DNA from: Streptomyces sp. 2114.4
GTDB lineage: Bacteria; Actinomycetota; Actinomycetes; Streptomycetales; Streptomycetaceae
NCBI RefSeq assembly: GCF_900187385.1
Contig: NZ_FYEY01000001.1
Location: forward strand, 6,014,001 to 6,078,000
Direction: 5' to 3'
Length of the DNA: 64,000 nucleotides
Position numbers and translations under genes: made by a program. This document shows, one piece after another, positions 1 through 8,189 of the stretch (the first letter of the stretch is position 1; each line of letters starts with the position of its first letter). Under the pieces are notes generated by a model. It was not told the origin of the DNA. It ran no database searches and was given only the letters and a program-made list of their open reading frames with translations.

Positions 1-211
1 GCCACCGCACGTGCGGGCCTTCCCCATACCGCCCGGCGGCACCGTACTGCTCCACTCCGACGGCGTCGACCACCGCTGGGCGCAGGCACCCTCGGCCTTC
101 GTGCTCCGCCTGCCCCCGTCCCTGCTCGCCGCGTCCCTCGTCCACAGCCACCGCCTCCCCCGCGACGATGCGACCGTGCTCGCCGCCCGTCCCCGCCAGA
201 GACTTCCGTGA
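1..211 (+). CDS. SpoIIE/PP2C-type phosphatase or switch protein, 3' end only
   Basis: Only the last ~69 codons lie in the window, so the start is unseen. The segment LLHSDGVDH matches the conserved LYSDGL-type metal-binding strand of PP2C/SpoIIE phosphatases, and the terminal RDDATVLAAR matches the final DDxTLLV strand. In Streptomyces such proteins (often RsbX-like, sometimes with an ATPase domain in front) sit in clusters with STAS and PP2C genes, which fits what follows. The stop codon overlaps the next start as GTGA, so the two genes are probably translationally coupled. Whether an N-terminal ATPase domain is present cannot be seen. Confidence 0.7.
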   Translation, partial: PPHVRAFPIPPGGTVLLHSDGVDHRWAQAPSAFVLRLPPSLLAASLVHSHRLPRDDATVLAARPRQRLP

Positions 212-1521
212 CCCCCCATACCTTCCACGACCTGCCGGCCCTCCGCAGCGCCGTACGGCGGATCTGCGAAGCGCACCGGCTTCCCTCCCGGACCGGCGGG
301 CGCCTGGTGCGCTCCGTCGCCCAGGTGGCCGGCGCCGCCCTGCGCGCCGGCGGCCCCGTCCGCCTCGAAGCCGCCGAGCGGACCGCTCCGGGCGGTACCG
401 CCCTGCTGGCCGTCACGCTGCACGCCGCACCGACACCGTCCCCGCCGAACTGGGCCGACCTGCCGTTGCCGGGCCAGGCCACGCCCGACGGCATGGTCGC
501 CTGGCACCTGCCCCTCGGCGAGGGGCAGGAAGGGCCCGTTCCCCTTGCCGCCGCGCCCGGCACAGTGCCCGGCCAGGCCGGGACGCGCGGGGTGGAGACC
601 GCCGAGGCGTACGAGGCACGGATCGCGGCGCTCGAAGGTGAGCTCGCCGCGGCCCTCTCCCGGACGGACACCCTCTCCACCGAGCTGCACCGCCTCAAGG
701 ACGAACTCGCCGAGACCAACAGCGGGGTGCTCGCCCTCTATGTCCAGCTGGAGGAGCGGGACGAACAGCTGCGGCGGGCCCACGGCCAGACCCTGCGGGA
801 GCTGGAGGACGCGCTGCGTCCCTCGCCGATCGGTGTGGAGGGCCTGGAGTTCGCCGTCCACTACGAGCCGGCCGGCACCGATGCCCCCACGGGGGGCGAC
901 TTCTACGACTGGCTCAGCCTCCCCGACGGCACCGTGCACATCACCGTCGTCGATGCGCTGGGACACGGTGTGCGCAGTACCCGCAGCGCGCTCAACGTCA
1001 CCCACGCCGTGCGCACCCTGGCTCTCGAAGGCCACCCGCTCGAATCCATCGTCGCCCGTACCCACGACATCCTGGCCCCGTTCGACCCCGAGATCATGGC
1101 GACGGTGCTGCTCGCCCGTATCCACCCCGACACCGGTGAACTCCGCCTGGCCAACGGCAGTCATCCGCCGGCCCTGCTGTTGCGGGCCGACGGAACCTCC
1201 GACTATCTGGAGGTCCGCGGCCGGGGCATCGGGTTCCCGCTGCCGGGGAGCGAGGCCGTACGGCGCGAAACCCTGCACGAGGGCGACCTCCTGGTGCTCT
1301 ACACCGACGGCCTGACCGAGAGCCGGCGCGACCCCATCGAGGGCGAGGCGCGATTGGTCAAGAGCGCCCGGGCCCACGCCCGCCGACCGGTGGACGAGAT
1401 CCCCGGCGCCGTCGCGGAGGACATGCACACCGTCATCCTGCACCCCGACGACACCCTCGCCCTTGCCGTCCGCCGGGCCCGGCGGGACACCTCGCTGGCG
1501 GGGGCACAGGCACAGACATGA
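208..1521 (+). CDS. PP2C-family serine phosphatase (SpoIIE/RsbU type) with coiled coil
   Basis: A 437-residue cytoplasmic phosphatase predicted to dephosphorylate a STAS anti-anti-sigma factor. The N-terminal ~120 residues are Ala/Pro-rich with no recognised domain. Residues ~130-200 have coiled-coil character, and the remainder is a PP2C fold. Metal-binding aspartates sit in GGDFYDW, VVDALGHG, YTDGLTES and the final DDTLAL, so it looks catalytically complete. GTG at 208 is chosen because it overlaps the previous stop as GTGA. The family (RsbU/SpoIIE) is known from partner-switching control of stress sigma factors. The actual substrate is not known, but a STAS protein lies nearby at 2783-3133. 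Confidence 0.85.
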   Translation: MTPHTFHDLPALRSAVRRICEAHRLPSRTGGRLVRSVAQVAGAALRAGGPVRLEAAERTAPGGTALLAVTLHAAPTPSPPNWADLPLPGQATPDGMVAWHLPLGEGQEGPVPLAAAPGTVPGQAGTRGVETAEAYEARIAALEGELAAALSRTDTLSTELHRLKDELAETNSGVLALYVQLEERDEQLRRAHGQTLRELEDALRPSPIGVEGLEFAVHYEPAGTDAPTGGDFYDWLSLPDGTVHITVVDALGHGVRSTRSALNVTHAVRTLALEGHPLESIVARTHDILAPFDPEIMATVLLARIHPDTGELRLANGSHPPALLLRADGTSDYLEVRGRGIGFPLPGSEAVRRETLHEGDLLVLYTDGLTESRRDPIEGEARLVKSARAHARRPVDEIPGAVAEDMHTVILHPDDTLALAVRRARRDTSLAGAQAQT

Positions 1522-1729
1522 CCGGCCCGGCACTGCTGCTCCCACCGACCGCCAGGGGGCCGGGAGCAGCCGCCCACCCGCGTCCCCCGGGCCCCCGGCC
1601 GCACCGCCCCCCGGCACGCCAAGTTCCCCGTTCCGCAAGGGTTCTGCTGGGTACACGCCTCACGAACACCTGATGACGCTTGCTGCACACCAGCCGAACG
1701 AGGCGTTCCACTGACCGGGGTGAAAGCTT

Positions 1730-2140
1730 GTGCACCATCCTCTTGTGACGGACGGCCCCTCAACTCCGCCCGCCCGGGACTTCTGCTGTCCCCAAACGGC
1801 GGCGGATGCCCGCGACTTCGCCGGAAGCTTCGCCGACCTGCTCCATCCGCCGCCCACTGCCCGGACCACCCAGAACCTGCTCCTGCTGGTGTCCGAACTC
1901 GTCACCAACGCGCTGCGCCACGCGGGTGCCGTCACGGCGCTGCGGCTCACCGCGGATCAGGACACCATCCGGATATGCGTCGAGGACGCCAGCCCCGCTC
2001 GCCCGACGGAGCGCAGTCCCGACCTGACCGGCCGCGACGGCGGCTTCGGGTGGCCCGTGGTGTGCGCCCTGGCCCGCGAGGTCACCATCAGACCCCGGCC
2101 CGGCGGCGGCAAGATCGTGCAGGCCGCTCTCGCACGCTGA
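1730..2140 (+). CDS. RsbW-like ATP-binding anti-sigma/switch kinase
   Basis: A 136-residue single-domain GHKL ATPase (HATPase_c_2 type). The N-box is LVSELVTNALRHAG with Asn near residue 60, and residues ~86-100 form a D-box-like strand (IRICVEDASP). The G-box is degenerate (GGFGWPVV instead of GxGL.LV), common in the many Streptomyces RsbW-like proteins. Such proteins bind either a sigma factor or a STAS antagonist and phosphorylate the latter. Start GTG 1730 lies ~7 bases after a purine-rich stretch; a second in-frame GTG is at 1745. The gene is monocistronic and separated from the phosphatase by ~200 bases. No sigma factor gene is adjacent, so its partner is unknown. Confidence 0.8.
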   Translation: MHHPLVTDGPSTPPARDFCCPQTAADARDFAGSFADLLHPPPTARTTQNLLLLVSELVTNALRHAGAVTALRLTADQDTIRICVEDASPARPTERSPDLTGRDGGFGWPVVCALAREVTIRPRPGGGKIVQAALAR

Positions 2141-2305
2141 AGACGGCCCCGGCGCCGGGCCGCTGACGTGTCCGGGCCGTGTGATCCCGGGAGAAGCGGA
2201 CAGGGCACAGGACCGTGCGCCTGCGGGCGCTCCTCGGGCGGCCGCCGAGCCCTGCCCGCAGGGCGCACCGCATCTGTCGTCGGACCGTGGGAACGGGATG
2301 CGTCC

Positions 2306-2779
2306 ATGCAACGCCACAGCGCCGAAGGGCCGCCAAAGACCCTGCGCGAGGCCGCGGAACAACTGGCCGCCGCCGGGGAGGCGATCACTGCCCTGATGCG
2401 GGACGCGGCCGCCCCGGTGGAACCGCGGCTCTCCCCGGGCGGCCTGAGAGTGCTGTCCGTCGTCTCGGTGCGTCCCGGGCGGAACCTGACCACGGTGGCC
2501 GCCGCCGTGGGGCTGGGGCTGCCGCGCGCCAGCCGGGTCTGTGCCGCACTGGAGTCCGCCGGTCTGCTGCTCCGCCGCCCGACGGCGGGCGACCGGCGAG
2601 AGATCGGACTGCGGCTGAGCCCTGAGGGCGAGGCGTTCCTGGAGCGCTTCCGGGCGACCCGGGTGGACCGTATGGCGGCGGTGCTGCGCCGGATGCCGAC
2701 GGACGAACGGGGCGCGCTGGTCGCGGCGTTGGGCGAGCTGGCCGTCGCCGTCGCCGCCGTCGGTTCCGAAGGGAGCTGA
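2306..2779 (+). CDS. MarR-family transcriptional regulator
   Basis: A 157-residue winged-helix protein. The core runs LSPGGLRVLSVVSV, then LTTVAAAVGLGLPRASRVCAALESAG (helix-turn-helix, residues ~60-85) and the wing LLLRRPTAGDRREIGLRLSPEG. The DRR motif is the typical MarR wing signature. A helix ending in DERGALVAALGELA would form the dimer interface. ATG 2306 is chosen because homology to MarR begins after it; the frame is open further upstream to 2168 without similarity. It ends three bases before the convergent STAS gene stop, with no terminator between. No ligand or target can be inferred. Confidence 0.8.
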   Translation: MQRHSAEGPPKTLREAAEQLAAAGEAITALMRDAAAPVEPRLSPGGLRVLSVVSVRPGRNLTTVAAAVGLGLPRASRVCAALESAGLLLRRPTAGDRREIGLRLSPEGEAFLERFRATRVDRMAAVLRRMPTDERGALVAALGELAVAVAAVGSEGS

Positions 2780-2782
2780 GGT

Positions 2783-3133
2783 TCAGGCGTCGAGCGCCAC
2801 GCGGACGGACCCGTACAGCGGCAACACCGTGTCGAGTCCGGTGAGCGTGAAGAGCCGTTCCAGAACGGCGGAGGGGGCCGCGAGGCGCAGCGCCGGGCCC
2901 AGCGCGTCGTGCGCCTGGATCAGGACGTTGACCGTCGTCGAATCCGCGAACGAGACGTCCGACAGATCGATGACGACCGGGCCGGCGCCGTCCTGCGCCA
3001 GTTGCTGCAAGGTGGCGTCGAGCGGCGCGATGGTGTCCAGGTCGAGCGGTCCGGCGAGGGTGAGGATCACCGCCCCCTGCTCCTGTCGTGTGTCGATACG
3101 CAGGGACCGGCCGCCATGGGGCTGGGACAGCAC
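2783..3133 (-). CDS. STAS-domain anti-sigma factor antagonist
   Basis: A 116-residue SpoIIAA/RsbV-type protein. The STAS fold is complete, and the phosphorylation site is visible as the Ser near residue 65 in DVSFADSTTVNVL. It should be inactivated by phosphorylation from an RsbW-like kinase and reactivated by a PP2C phosphatase, both types of which are encoded next door. GTG 3133 is preferred because AGCGAGG lies six bases upstream and the resulting length is normal for the family. An ATG at 3232 would add 33 residues without STAS similarity. The true sigma partner is not in the window. Confidence 0.85.
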   Translation of the reverse strand: MLSQPHGGRSLRIDTRQEQGAVILTLAGPLDLDTIAPLDATLQQLAQDGAGPVVIDLSDVSFADSTTVNVLIQAHDALGPALRLAAPSAVLERLFTLTGLDTVLPLYGSVRVALDA

Positions 3134-3675
3134 GATGAACCTCGCTGTAGGGGGCTGACGCTTCGTGAGTGGACAGGTCCTCGGGGTGCGGCACCGCCAA
3201 GGATAGAAGTCATAGTTGTCGTTTGACAACATTCGCCATAAGGCAACAATCTGTTCCCCGATACCTGGCAAGACGGCCGCGCCCGGCGCGGCTTGGGGAC
3301 GAGAAGCGGCCTGAGACCCGCTACGTGCTGTCAGACACACGAGCGTGGCCGCCGACGACGCGTGGGCCGTCACCCTCATCTGCGAAGGGGGAGGCCGCCG
3401 CGTGGAACGCTCTGCGTCCCGCCGCACGGTGGGCGACGGCCGCCGCTTCCCTGTGCCCGAGAACCGCGGCGGACACCCGTGCGTGCGCTGCCGCATCTCG
3501 CCGGGCCGGGCCCTTGCCCGCCGGCCCGGAGGCGGTGAGGGCGGCCGCGCCCGCGCGCTCGCGGGCAGGCGGCGAACCAGTGAAACGGGACACCCGATCA
3601 CTCTGTCATCCGGCGCGGTCCCCAGCCAGCCCCCCGCCTTTGCGTCGTCCGTGGACGAAGAATGCCTGAGAGACC
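3134..3675. other. Intergenic region between divergent STAS and phosphatase genes
   Basis: About 540 bases hold the promoters of the STAS gene (minus) and the GAF-PP2C gene (plus). The part nearest the STAS gene (about 3200-3260) is visibly lower in G+C and contains the palindrome described separately. Open frames through 3345-3692 show no recognisable protein features, so no gene is called. Confidence 0.6.
3215..3230. promoter_or_regulatory. Perfect inverted repeat GTTGTC-N4-GACAAC
   Basis: Six-base arms with a four-base centre lie ~82 bases upstream of the STAS start codon. On the plus strand the right arm is part of TTGACA (3223-3228), a good -35 hexamer. Position and symmetry suggest an operator overlapping a promoter. 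The binding protein is unknown. Confidence 0.4.
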
Positions 3676-4836
3676 GTGACTCAACGCTGTGATGTGGAAC
3701 GAGCACTGCGGGCGTCGGCCCCGCACGCTCTGGTGGACACGCTCCGTGCGGTGCTCACCGAATCGTACGGAGCGCTCTGTGTGCAGTTGTTGCTCGCCGA
3801 CTACGGGGCAACCGCACTCACCCCCTTCGGTGCGCCGGCCATCCCGGGCGCGTCGATCCCGGTGGCGAACAGCGTCGAGGGCAGGGTGTTCGGGAGCCAG
3901 GAGCCCCGCCGGCAGGTCCGGCAGGGCGAGGTGGTCGAACACCACCTGCCGGTATCGGTCCGCGGGGAGCGCACCGGCATCCTCACCGTGCGGCTGCCCG
4001 TCGAGCGGTCCGTCCCGCGCACCGTCGACGACCTGGTGTACGCGGCGGAACTGCTCGGCCACGAGCTCCTGGTGGCCGAGCGCGACACCGATGTCTACCA
4101 GCGGGCCCGGCGCATCAGCCGGCTCACGCTGGCCGCCGAGATGCAGTGGCAACTGCTGCCGGCCCGGGCCTGTTCCGCCGCCGAGTACGCCATCGGGGCC
4201 CAGTTGGAGCCGGCCTATGCCATCCACGGCGACAACTACGACTGGGCCTCGGACGCCCACGAGCTGACCCTCTCCGTCACCGACGGCATGGGCACCGGCG
4301 TCAACGCGTCGCTGCTCACCCACCTCGCCGTCAACGCGCTGCGCAACGCGCGCCGGGCCGGCATCGGCATCGCGGACCAGGCGGCCCTGGCCGATCAGGC
4401 CCTCTACGCCCAGTACCGCGGCAGCGCGTACGTCTCCAGCCTGCTGCTGCGGTTCGATCTCACCACCGGCCGGGTGCAGGCGGTGGACGCGGGATCGCCG
4501 CAGCTGTGGCGGATGCGGGGGAAGACGGTCGAACTCATCGACCTCGACCCGCAGATGCCGCTCGGCATGTTCGAGGAGACCCAGTACGTGGCGAAGGAGT
4601 TCGAGGTCCTGCCCGGAGACCGGCTCCTCATCGTCAGCGACGGGGTGTACGCGGCGCTCTCGCCCCAGGGGGAGGCGTACGCCCAGCGCGCCCTGGCCCG
4701 CGCCCTGCACGCCAGCATGCTGCTGCCCGCCGCCACCGTGCCCCGCGCCGTGCTCCGTCACCTGTCCGAGTTCCGCGCCGCGGAACCCCTGGACGACTCC
4801 TTGGTGCTGTGCGTCGACTGGTTCGGTAAACCGTAG
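3676..4836 (+). CDS. PP2C/SpoIIE phosphatase with N-terminal GAF-like sensor
   Basis: A 386-residue phosphatase. Residues ~20-140 look like a GAF-type sensor domain (QLLLADYGATALTPFG ... GERTGILTVRLP), followed by a linker helix RISRLTLAAEMQWQLLPAR that is typical just before SpoIIE-like catalytic domains. Catalytic aspartates are in HGDNYDW, SVTDGMGTG, IVSDGVYA and the C-terminal LDDSLVLCVDW, so it should be active. It likely dephosphorylates a STAS antagonist in response to a small ligand or redox signal sensed by the GAF domain. GTG 3676 follows a weak GAGAG site. A strong hairpin lies just downstream. The ligand is unknown. Confidence 0.85.
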   Translation: MTQRCDVERALRASAPHALVDTLRAVLTESYGALCVQLLLADYGATALTPFGAPAIPGASIPVANSVEGRVFGSQEPRRQVRQGEVVEHHLPVSVRGERTGILTVRLPVERSVPRTVDDLVYAAELLGHELLVAERDTDVYQRARRISRLTLAAEMQWQLLPARACSAAEYAIGAQLEPAYAIHGDNYDWASDAHELTLSVTDGMGTGVNASLLTHLAVNALRNARRAGIGIADQAALADQALYAQYRGSAYVSSLLLRFDLTTGRVQAVDAGSPQLWRMRGKTVELIDLDPQMPLGMFEETQYVAKEFEVLPGDRLLIVSDGVYAALSPQGEAYAQRALARALHASMLLPAATVPRAVLRHLSEFRAAEPLDDSLVLCVDWFGKP

Positions 4837-5226
4837 GGCGGTGGGGCTCCCGGGTGCGCGGGTGTCCGGCGCGGCACGGCGGCCCGGGGCCGGTCCCGGG
4901 CCGCCGTGCCGTGGTGCTGTGCTGTCGTGCTGCTGTGGTGCGGTGGCACCGCTCAGGCGGCGGACCGCTCCAACGGGATCCACAGCTCCGCCTCGGCCTC
5001 CTTCCCTTTCGGCACTCACGTCAGGAAGCGGCCGGGCTGCCGGACCCGGCATCCTGTGCCCGGTGCGATCGGGTCCGGGAGGGGTGCCGCCGCGGATCGT
5101 CCGGAACCGACCCGGTGAGATGCGGCCGGTCCGGGTACGCGGGCCAAAGCGGCACCGCAAAGGCGCAGTTGAAGCCCGTGAGGGCTCGCCGCTTCCTTGC
5201 CGTCCCACCCATGGGAAAGGTGCATC
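4837..5226. other. Intergenic region: terminator then leader of small membrane genes
   Basis: Apart from the 4873-4910 hairpin, the ~310 bases before 5227 show no credible coding sequence. They should contain the promoter of the small-protein pair, but no clear -10/-35 pair was recognised. Confidence 0.5.
4873..4910 (+). terminator. Intrinsic hairpin after the GAF-PP2C gene
   Basis: A perfect 16-bp stem (arms 4873-4888 and 4895-4910) with a six-base loop begins 37 bases after the stop codon. There is no U-tract, as is usual for Streptomyces terminators. Confidence 0.8.
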
Positions 5227-5391
5227 ATGCTCTTCCTGGTCGTAGCGCTGTTCCTCTTCGGTGTGCTGATGGGGACCGCGGGGCACGTCCCCGTGCCCGT
5301 CACCGTCGTCGCCGCCCTCGCCATCGTGGCCTGGCTGGTGGTCTTCTTCACCAAGGAACGCCGTAAGGCGGCGAAGGGGGGCGGCCGATGA
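5227..5391 (+). CDS. Small two-helix membrane protein
   Basis: A 54-residue protein made almost entirely of two transmembrane helices (MLFLVVALFLFGVLMG and VTVVAALAIVAWLVVFF) and a basic tail (KERRKAAKGGGR) that should lie in the cytoplasm. ATG 5227 is chosen over the in-frame upstream GTG or ATG codons because GGGAAAGG lies about eight bases before it and the protein then begins directly with the first helix. Its stop overlaps the next gene by ATGA, so the two are an operon. No family is recognised. It could be a small membrane regulator or chaperone-like subunit. Confidence 0.65.
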   Translation: MLFLVVALFLFGVLMGTAGHVPVPVTVVAALAIVAWLVVFFTKERRKAAKGGGR

Positions 5392-5654
5392 CCTCCGCCC
5401 GGATCCCCGTCAGGACCGGACCGCATCCCCAGGCCGACCGGATGGCCGTCGCCGCGTTCGTCTGCGGTCTGCTGGGCGCCCTGGCGTTCAACATCGTGCT
5501 CGGCCCGTGCGCGCTGTTCTTCGGTGCCGCGGCCCTCTACCGGGGAACCGTCCGCCTTCTCCGCGCCTACCTGGGCCTGGCGTTCGGCGTCCTCGACCTC
5601 GTGCTGCTCGTGGTGCTGTCCTCCCGGAGCGGGACCCTCAGCTGGCACCTTTAG
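5388..5654 (+). CDS. Small DUF4190-like membrane protein
   Basis: An 88-residue protein with a short polar N-terminus ending in DRMAVAAFVCGLLG. This resembles the start of DUF4190 proteins, where AxxSLVxGILG precedes two helices. Two hydrophobic segments follow (about residues 19-48 and 58-80). It starts inside the stop codon of the preceding gene (ATGA overlap), which indicates translational coupling. The function of the DUF4190 group is unknown. The family assignment is by pattern only, and the pair may simply be two unrelated small membrane proteins. Confidence 0.6.
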   Translation: MTSARIPVRTGPHPQADRMAVAAFVCGLLGALAFNIVLGPCALFFGAAALYRGTVRLLRAYLGLAFGVLDLVLLVVLSSRSGTLSWHL

Positions 5655-5810
5655 GGCCTCCGGGCTCCGGGCTGCCGATGAAATGGATCTTCTCGGAGGA
5701 ACAATTCCTGATGCCCCGGGAACCGGCTGAGAAACACATAAGTTCGGGAGGTTGGGGGAAATGCCGCGGGGCACACGATGCCTCACACGATGCCTCGGAG
5801 GTTGATAACC

Positions 5811-5981
5811 ATGGTCCCCCTGCTTCTCGTACTTCTTCTCGCGCTTCTTCTCTTCGGTGCCGGATTCGCCTTGAAGGCCCTGTGGATCGTGGCGGTCATC
5901 GTGCTCGCCGTGTGGCTGCTGGGATTCGTGCTGCGTTCCGCGGGTGCCGGGGGTAAGCGTGGCCGGTGGTATCGCTGGTGA
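5811..5981 (+). CDS. Small hydrophobic protein
   Basis: A 56-residue protein with a strongly hydrophobic N-terminal stretch (MVPLLLVLLLALLLFGAGFA) and a second helix (LWIVAVIVLAVWLLGFVL). It ends in a Gly/Arg-rich cytoplasmic tail GGKRGRWYRW. Proteins of this shape with the same aromatic-basic end are common in Streptomyces and are normally annotated only as hydrophobic protein. ATG 5811 has GGAGG nine bases upstream, the best start in this frame. A strong terminator follows at 6009, so it appears monocistronic. Confidence 0.75.
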   Translation: MVPLLLVLLLALLLFGAGFALKALWIVAVIVLAVWLLGFVLRSAGAGGKRGRWYRW

Positions 5982-6385
5982 ATTCATGGCACGACATGCT
6001 CGTCCTGCGGGTGGGGGCCGGACACCGAAGTCCGGCCCCCACCCGTGTGCGAGGGCACCTCTTCCCGGAGGCCGGGAAAGACTCGAAGGATCCTTCCGAA
6101 TTATCAGGGAGGCGCGAATGCGGCCTTCTCCCCGGGGCCGGAATTCGAGAATGCGGTGACTTTTCTCGCACCGCGGATTTCCCCGGCTCGCCGGGGCTTG
6201 CCGGCCCGGGGCCGGTGGCCGCTCCGGAGCCGGGGCCGGTTGGGTTCGGGGCCGGTTGCCGGCCCGGTCATCCCGCGCTGGGCCTTACTCTGCGTATATC
6301 CCCGCGCGGGCGTGCGGGACATGCGAAGGCGTGCGGGCGGAACACACAGCGGCCAACGGGTCACAGCGGGTACGGAGCGGAACTC
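5982..6385. other. Intergenic region before the DUF3046 gene
   Basis: Beyond the terminator at 6009-6044, this ~400-base gap holds several imperfect repeats of GGGGCCGGT around 6195-6260 and a TATATC hexamer near 6296 that could be a -10 element for the DUF3046 gene. No coding potential stands out. Confidence 0.5.
6009..6044 (+). terminator. Intrinsic hairpin after the 56-residue hydrophobic protein
   Basis: A perfect 15-bp G/C stem (arms 6009-6023 and 6030-6044) with loop accgaa, 27 bases after the stop. Confidence 0.85.
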
Positions 6386-6580
6386 ATGCGGTTGACGATC
6401 TTCTGGCAGCGGATGGCGGATCACTTCGGTGCGGCGTATGCCGACTCCTTCGCGCGCGATCACGTGATGGCGGACCTCGGCGGCCGGACCGTTCATGAGG
6501 CGCTGGACGCGGGATGGAGCGCCAAAGAGGTGTGGCGGGTGGTCTGCTCGGTGATGGACGTGCCGCCCGAAAAGCGCTGA
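6386..6580 (+). CDS. DUF3046 domain protein
   Basis: A 64-residue protein beginning MRLTIFWQRMADHFG and containing the conserved D.VM.DLGGRTV.EAL..G...K.VWR.VC motif of DUF3046, an actinobacterial family of unknown function. In Streptomyces and relatives it commonly lies upstream of recA, as here. The protein looks full length for the family. The start is fixed by the conserved first residues and by the purine-rich GGAGCGGAA upstream. A link to DNA repair is suggested only by position. Confidence 0.85.
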   Translation: MRLTIFWQRMADHFGAAYADSFARDHVMADLGGRTVHEALDAGWSAKEVWRVVCSVMDVPPEKR

Positions 6581-6697
6581 GAGGGGCCGGGCGCGAGGCT
6601 CTGACCTGGGAACGAGCGAGCCCGGCGGCCGGGCGCCGCGGGGTTGAGGCACGGGCTGGGACCCGGGGTGTCGCAGCTGTGCGCGACACTTGGCTCC

Positions 6698-7951
6698 GTG
6701 CCCGAGTCAGATGAGATCATCAGCAACGACATCCCACGCCCCGAGGGCCGGTCCGAGGACCGGTCCGATGTACGGATGCCGCGCTGGCTGCCGCGTGCCA
6801 TGGTGCTGGCGCTCGCTCTGGTGGCCTGTTTCCAGCTCGCCACCTGGGGATTCCACCAGCTGATCACCCTGCTGCTGAATGTGCTGATCGCGTTCTTCCT
6901 CGCGCTGGCCGTCGAACCGGCCGTCGACTGGATGGCGGCCCGGGGCATGCGGCGCGGACTGGCCACGGGCCTGGTGTTCGTGAGCATCCTCGTCGCCGCG
7001 GCCGGGTTCTTCGCGCTCCTGGGCTCCATGCTGGCCGGCCAGATAGCCAACATGGTGGAGGAGTTCCCGCAGTATCTGGACTCCGTCATCAGCTGGATCA
7101 ACAGCACCCTGCACACCCACCTCTCGCGGGTCGAGGTGCAGAACAACCTGCTGAAGTCCGACTGGCTGCAGAAGTACGTCCAGGACAGCGCCAACAACGT
7201 CCTGGCCGTCTCCGCGACGGTGCTGGGCAGCCTGTTCAACCTGCTGACGGTGGCCCTGTTCTCGTTCTACTTCGCCGCCGACGGCCCCCGGCTGCGGCGC
7301 GCCCTGTGCTCCGTGCTCCCGCCGCACCGCCAGACGGAGGTGCTGCGCGCGTGGGAGATCGCCGTCGCCAAGACCGGCGGTTACCTCTACTCCCGCGGCC
7401 TGATGGCGCTGATCTCCGGTGTCGCGCACTATGTCCTGCTGCAGGTCCTGGAGGTGCCCTACGCCCCGGCACTGGCCATCTGGGTGGGACTGGTCTCCCA
7501 GTTCATCCCGACCATAGGCACCTACCTCGCGGGCGCCCTGCCCATCCTGATCGCGTTCACTGTCGACCCCTGGTACGCCCTGTGGGTCTTCGGGTTCGTC
7601 GTGACCTACCAGCAGTTCGAGAACTACCTCCTGCAGCCGCGGATCACCGCCAAGACCGTGGACATCCACCCCGCCGTCGCCTTCGGCTCGGTTGTCGCCG
7701 GCACGGCCCTGATGGGCGCGGTGGGCGCACTGATCGCGATCCCGGCCACGGCGACGCTGCAGGCGTTCCTCGGGGCGTATGTCAAGCGGTACGAGGTCAC
7801 CGACGACCTGCGGGTCCACGGCAGGCGCCGGCGCGGGGCCGGCGTGCTGGCCCGCTTCCGGCGGACCCTGCACGACGAGCAGCCCTCGGCCCCGCTGGAG
7901 GACCGGAAGGCGGCCGGCGGTGTCCGGGAGGACGGCGAAGGCGTCCGCTGA
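6698..7951 (+). CDS. AI-2E family transporter (PerM-like membrane protein)
   Basis: A protein of about 417 residues with the AI-2E/PerM domain. It has an N-terminal pair of hydrophobic segments from about residue 30, a long amphipathic central region, and a C-terminal membrane block containing the hallmark SQFIPTIGTYLAGALPILIAF and QFENYLLQPRI motifs. The family is a set of membrane transporters or exporters; the autoinducer-2 assignment of the founding member should not be extended to this gene. GTG 6698 gives an N-terminus rich in charged residues. An upstream TTG at 6644 cannot be excluded, since neither has a strong ribosome site. The C-terminal ~55 residues are basic and polar. Confidence 0.8.
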   Translation: MPESDEIISNDIPRPEGRSEDRSDVRMPRWLPRAMVLALALVACFQLATWGFHQLITLLLNVLIAFFLALAVEPAVDWMAARGMRRGLATGLVFVSILVAAAGFFALLGSMLAGQIANMVEEFPQYLDSVISWINSTLHTHLSRVEVQNNLLKSDWLQKYVQDSANNVLAVSATVLGSLFNLLTVALFSFYFAADGPRLRRALCSVLPPHRQTEVLRAWEIAVAKTGGYLYSRGLMALISGVAHYVLLQVLEVPYAPALAIWVGLVSQFIPTIGTYLAGALPILIAFTVDPWYALWVFGFVVTYQQFENYLLQPRITAKTVDIHPAVAFGSVVAGTALMGAVGALIAIPATATLQAFLGAYVKRYEVTDDLRVHGRRRRGAGVLARFRRTLHDEQPSAPLEDRKAAGGVREDGEGVR

Positions 7952-8121
7952 CCCGTGCGGCGCAGGGCCCCGGGGCGCACTGCGCACTGCACGCGGCCGG
8001 GAGGCCATGGGCGGTCGGGCTGCCGCCCACGGCCGGGAGGCCTCGGGGGCTGCGGTGCGCAGCCGGGAGTGGAGCGCTGGTGCCGGCCCGGCAACCCGTC
8101 GACGACGCGCGCCGGTACCGC

Positions 8122-8147
8122 TTGACACCAAAATCGAACATCCATTC
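8122..8147 (+). promoter_or_regulatory. recA promoter -35 element with overlapping SOS (LexA) box
   Basis: TTGACA at 8122-8127 is a consensus -35. The LexA-type operator GAACATCCATTC follows at 8136-8147, in the -35/-10 spacer and reaching the -10 position. This form (GAAC-N4-ATTC rather than GTTC) is the one described for Streptomyces recA promoters, so control by the LexA encoded at 43175-43972 is expected. Confidence 0.85.
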
Positions 8148-8189
8148 TCATGGGAGATCCGGCCTGTGTCCTCGGGCTTTTCCGGGGAG

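Noticed and set aside
1696..1708. GAAC-N5-GTTC near the ATPase gene, resembling an SOS box
   Set aside because: The LexA spacer must be four bases; five bases breaks the symmetry required.
3345..3692. Possible 115-residue protein before the GAF-PP2C gene
   Set aside because: No ribosome site, no recognisable fold, and it overlaps the start of the real gene.
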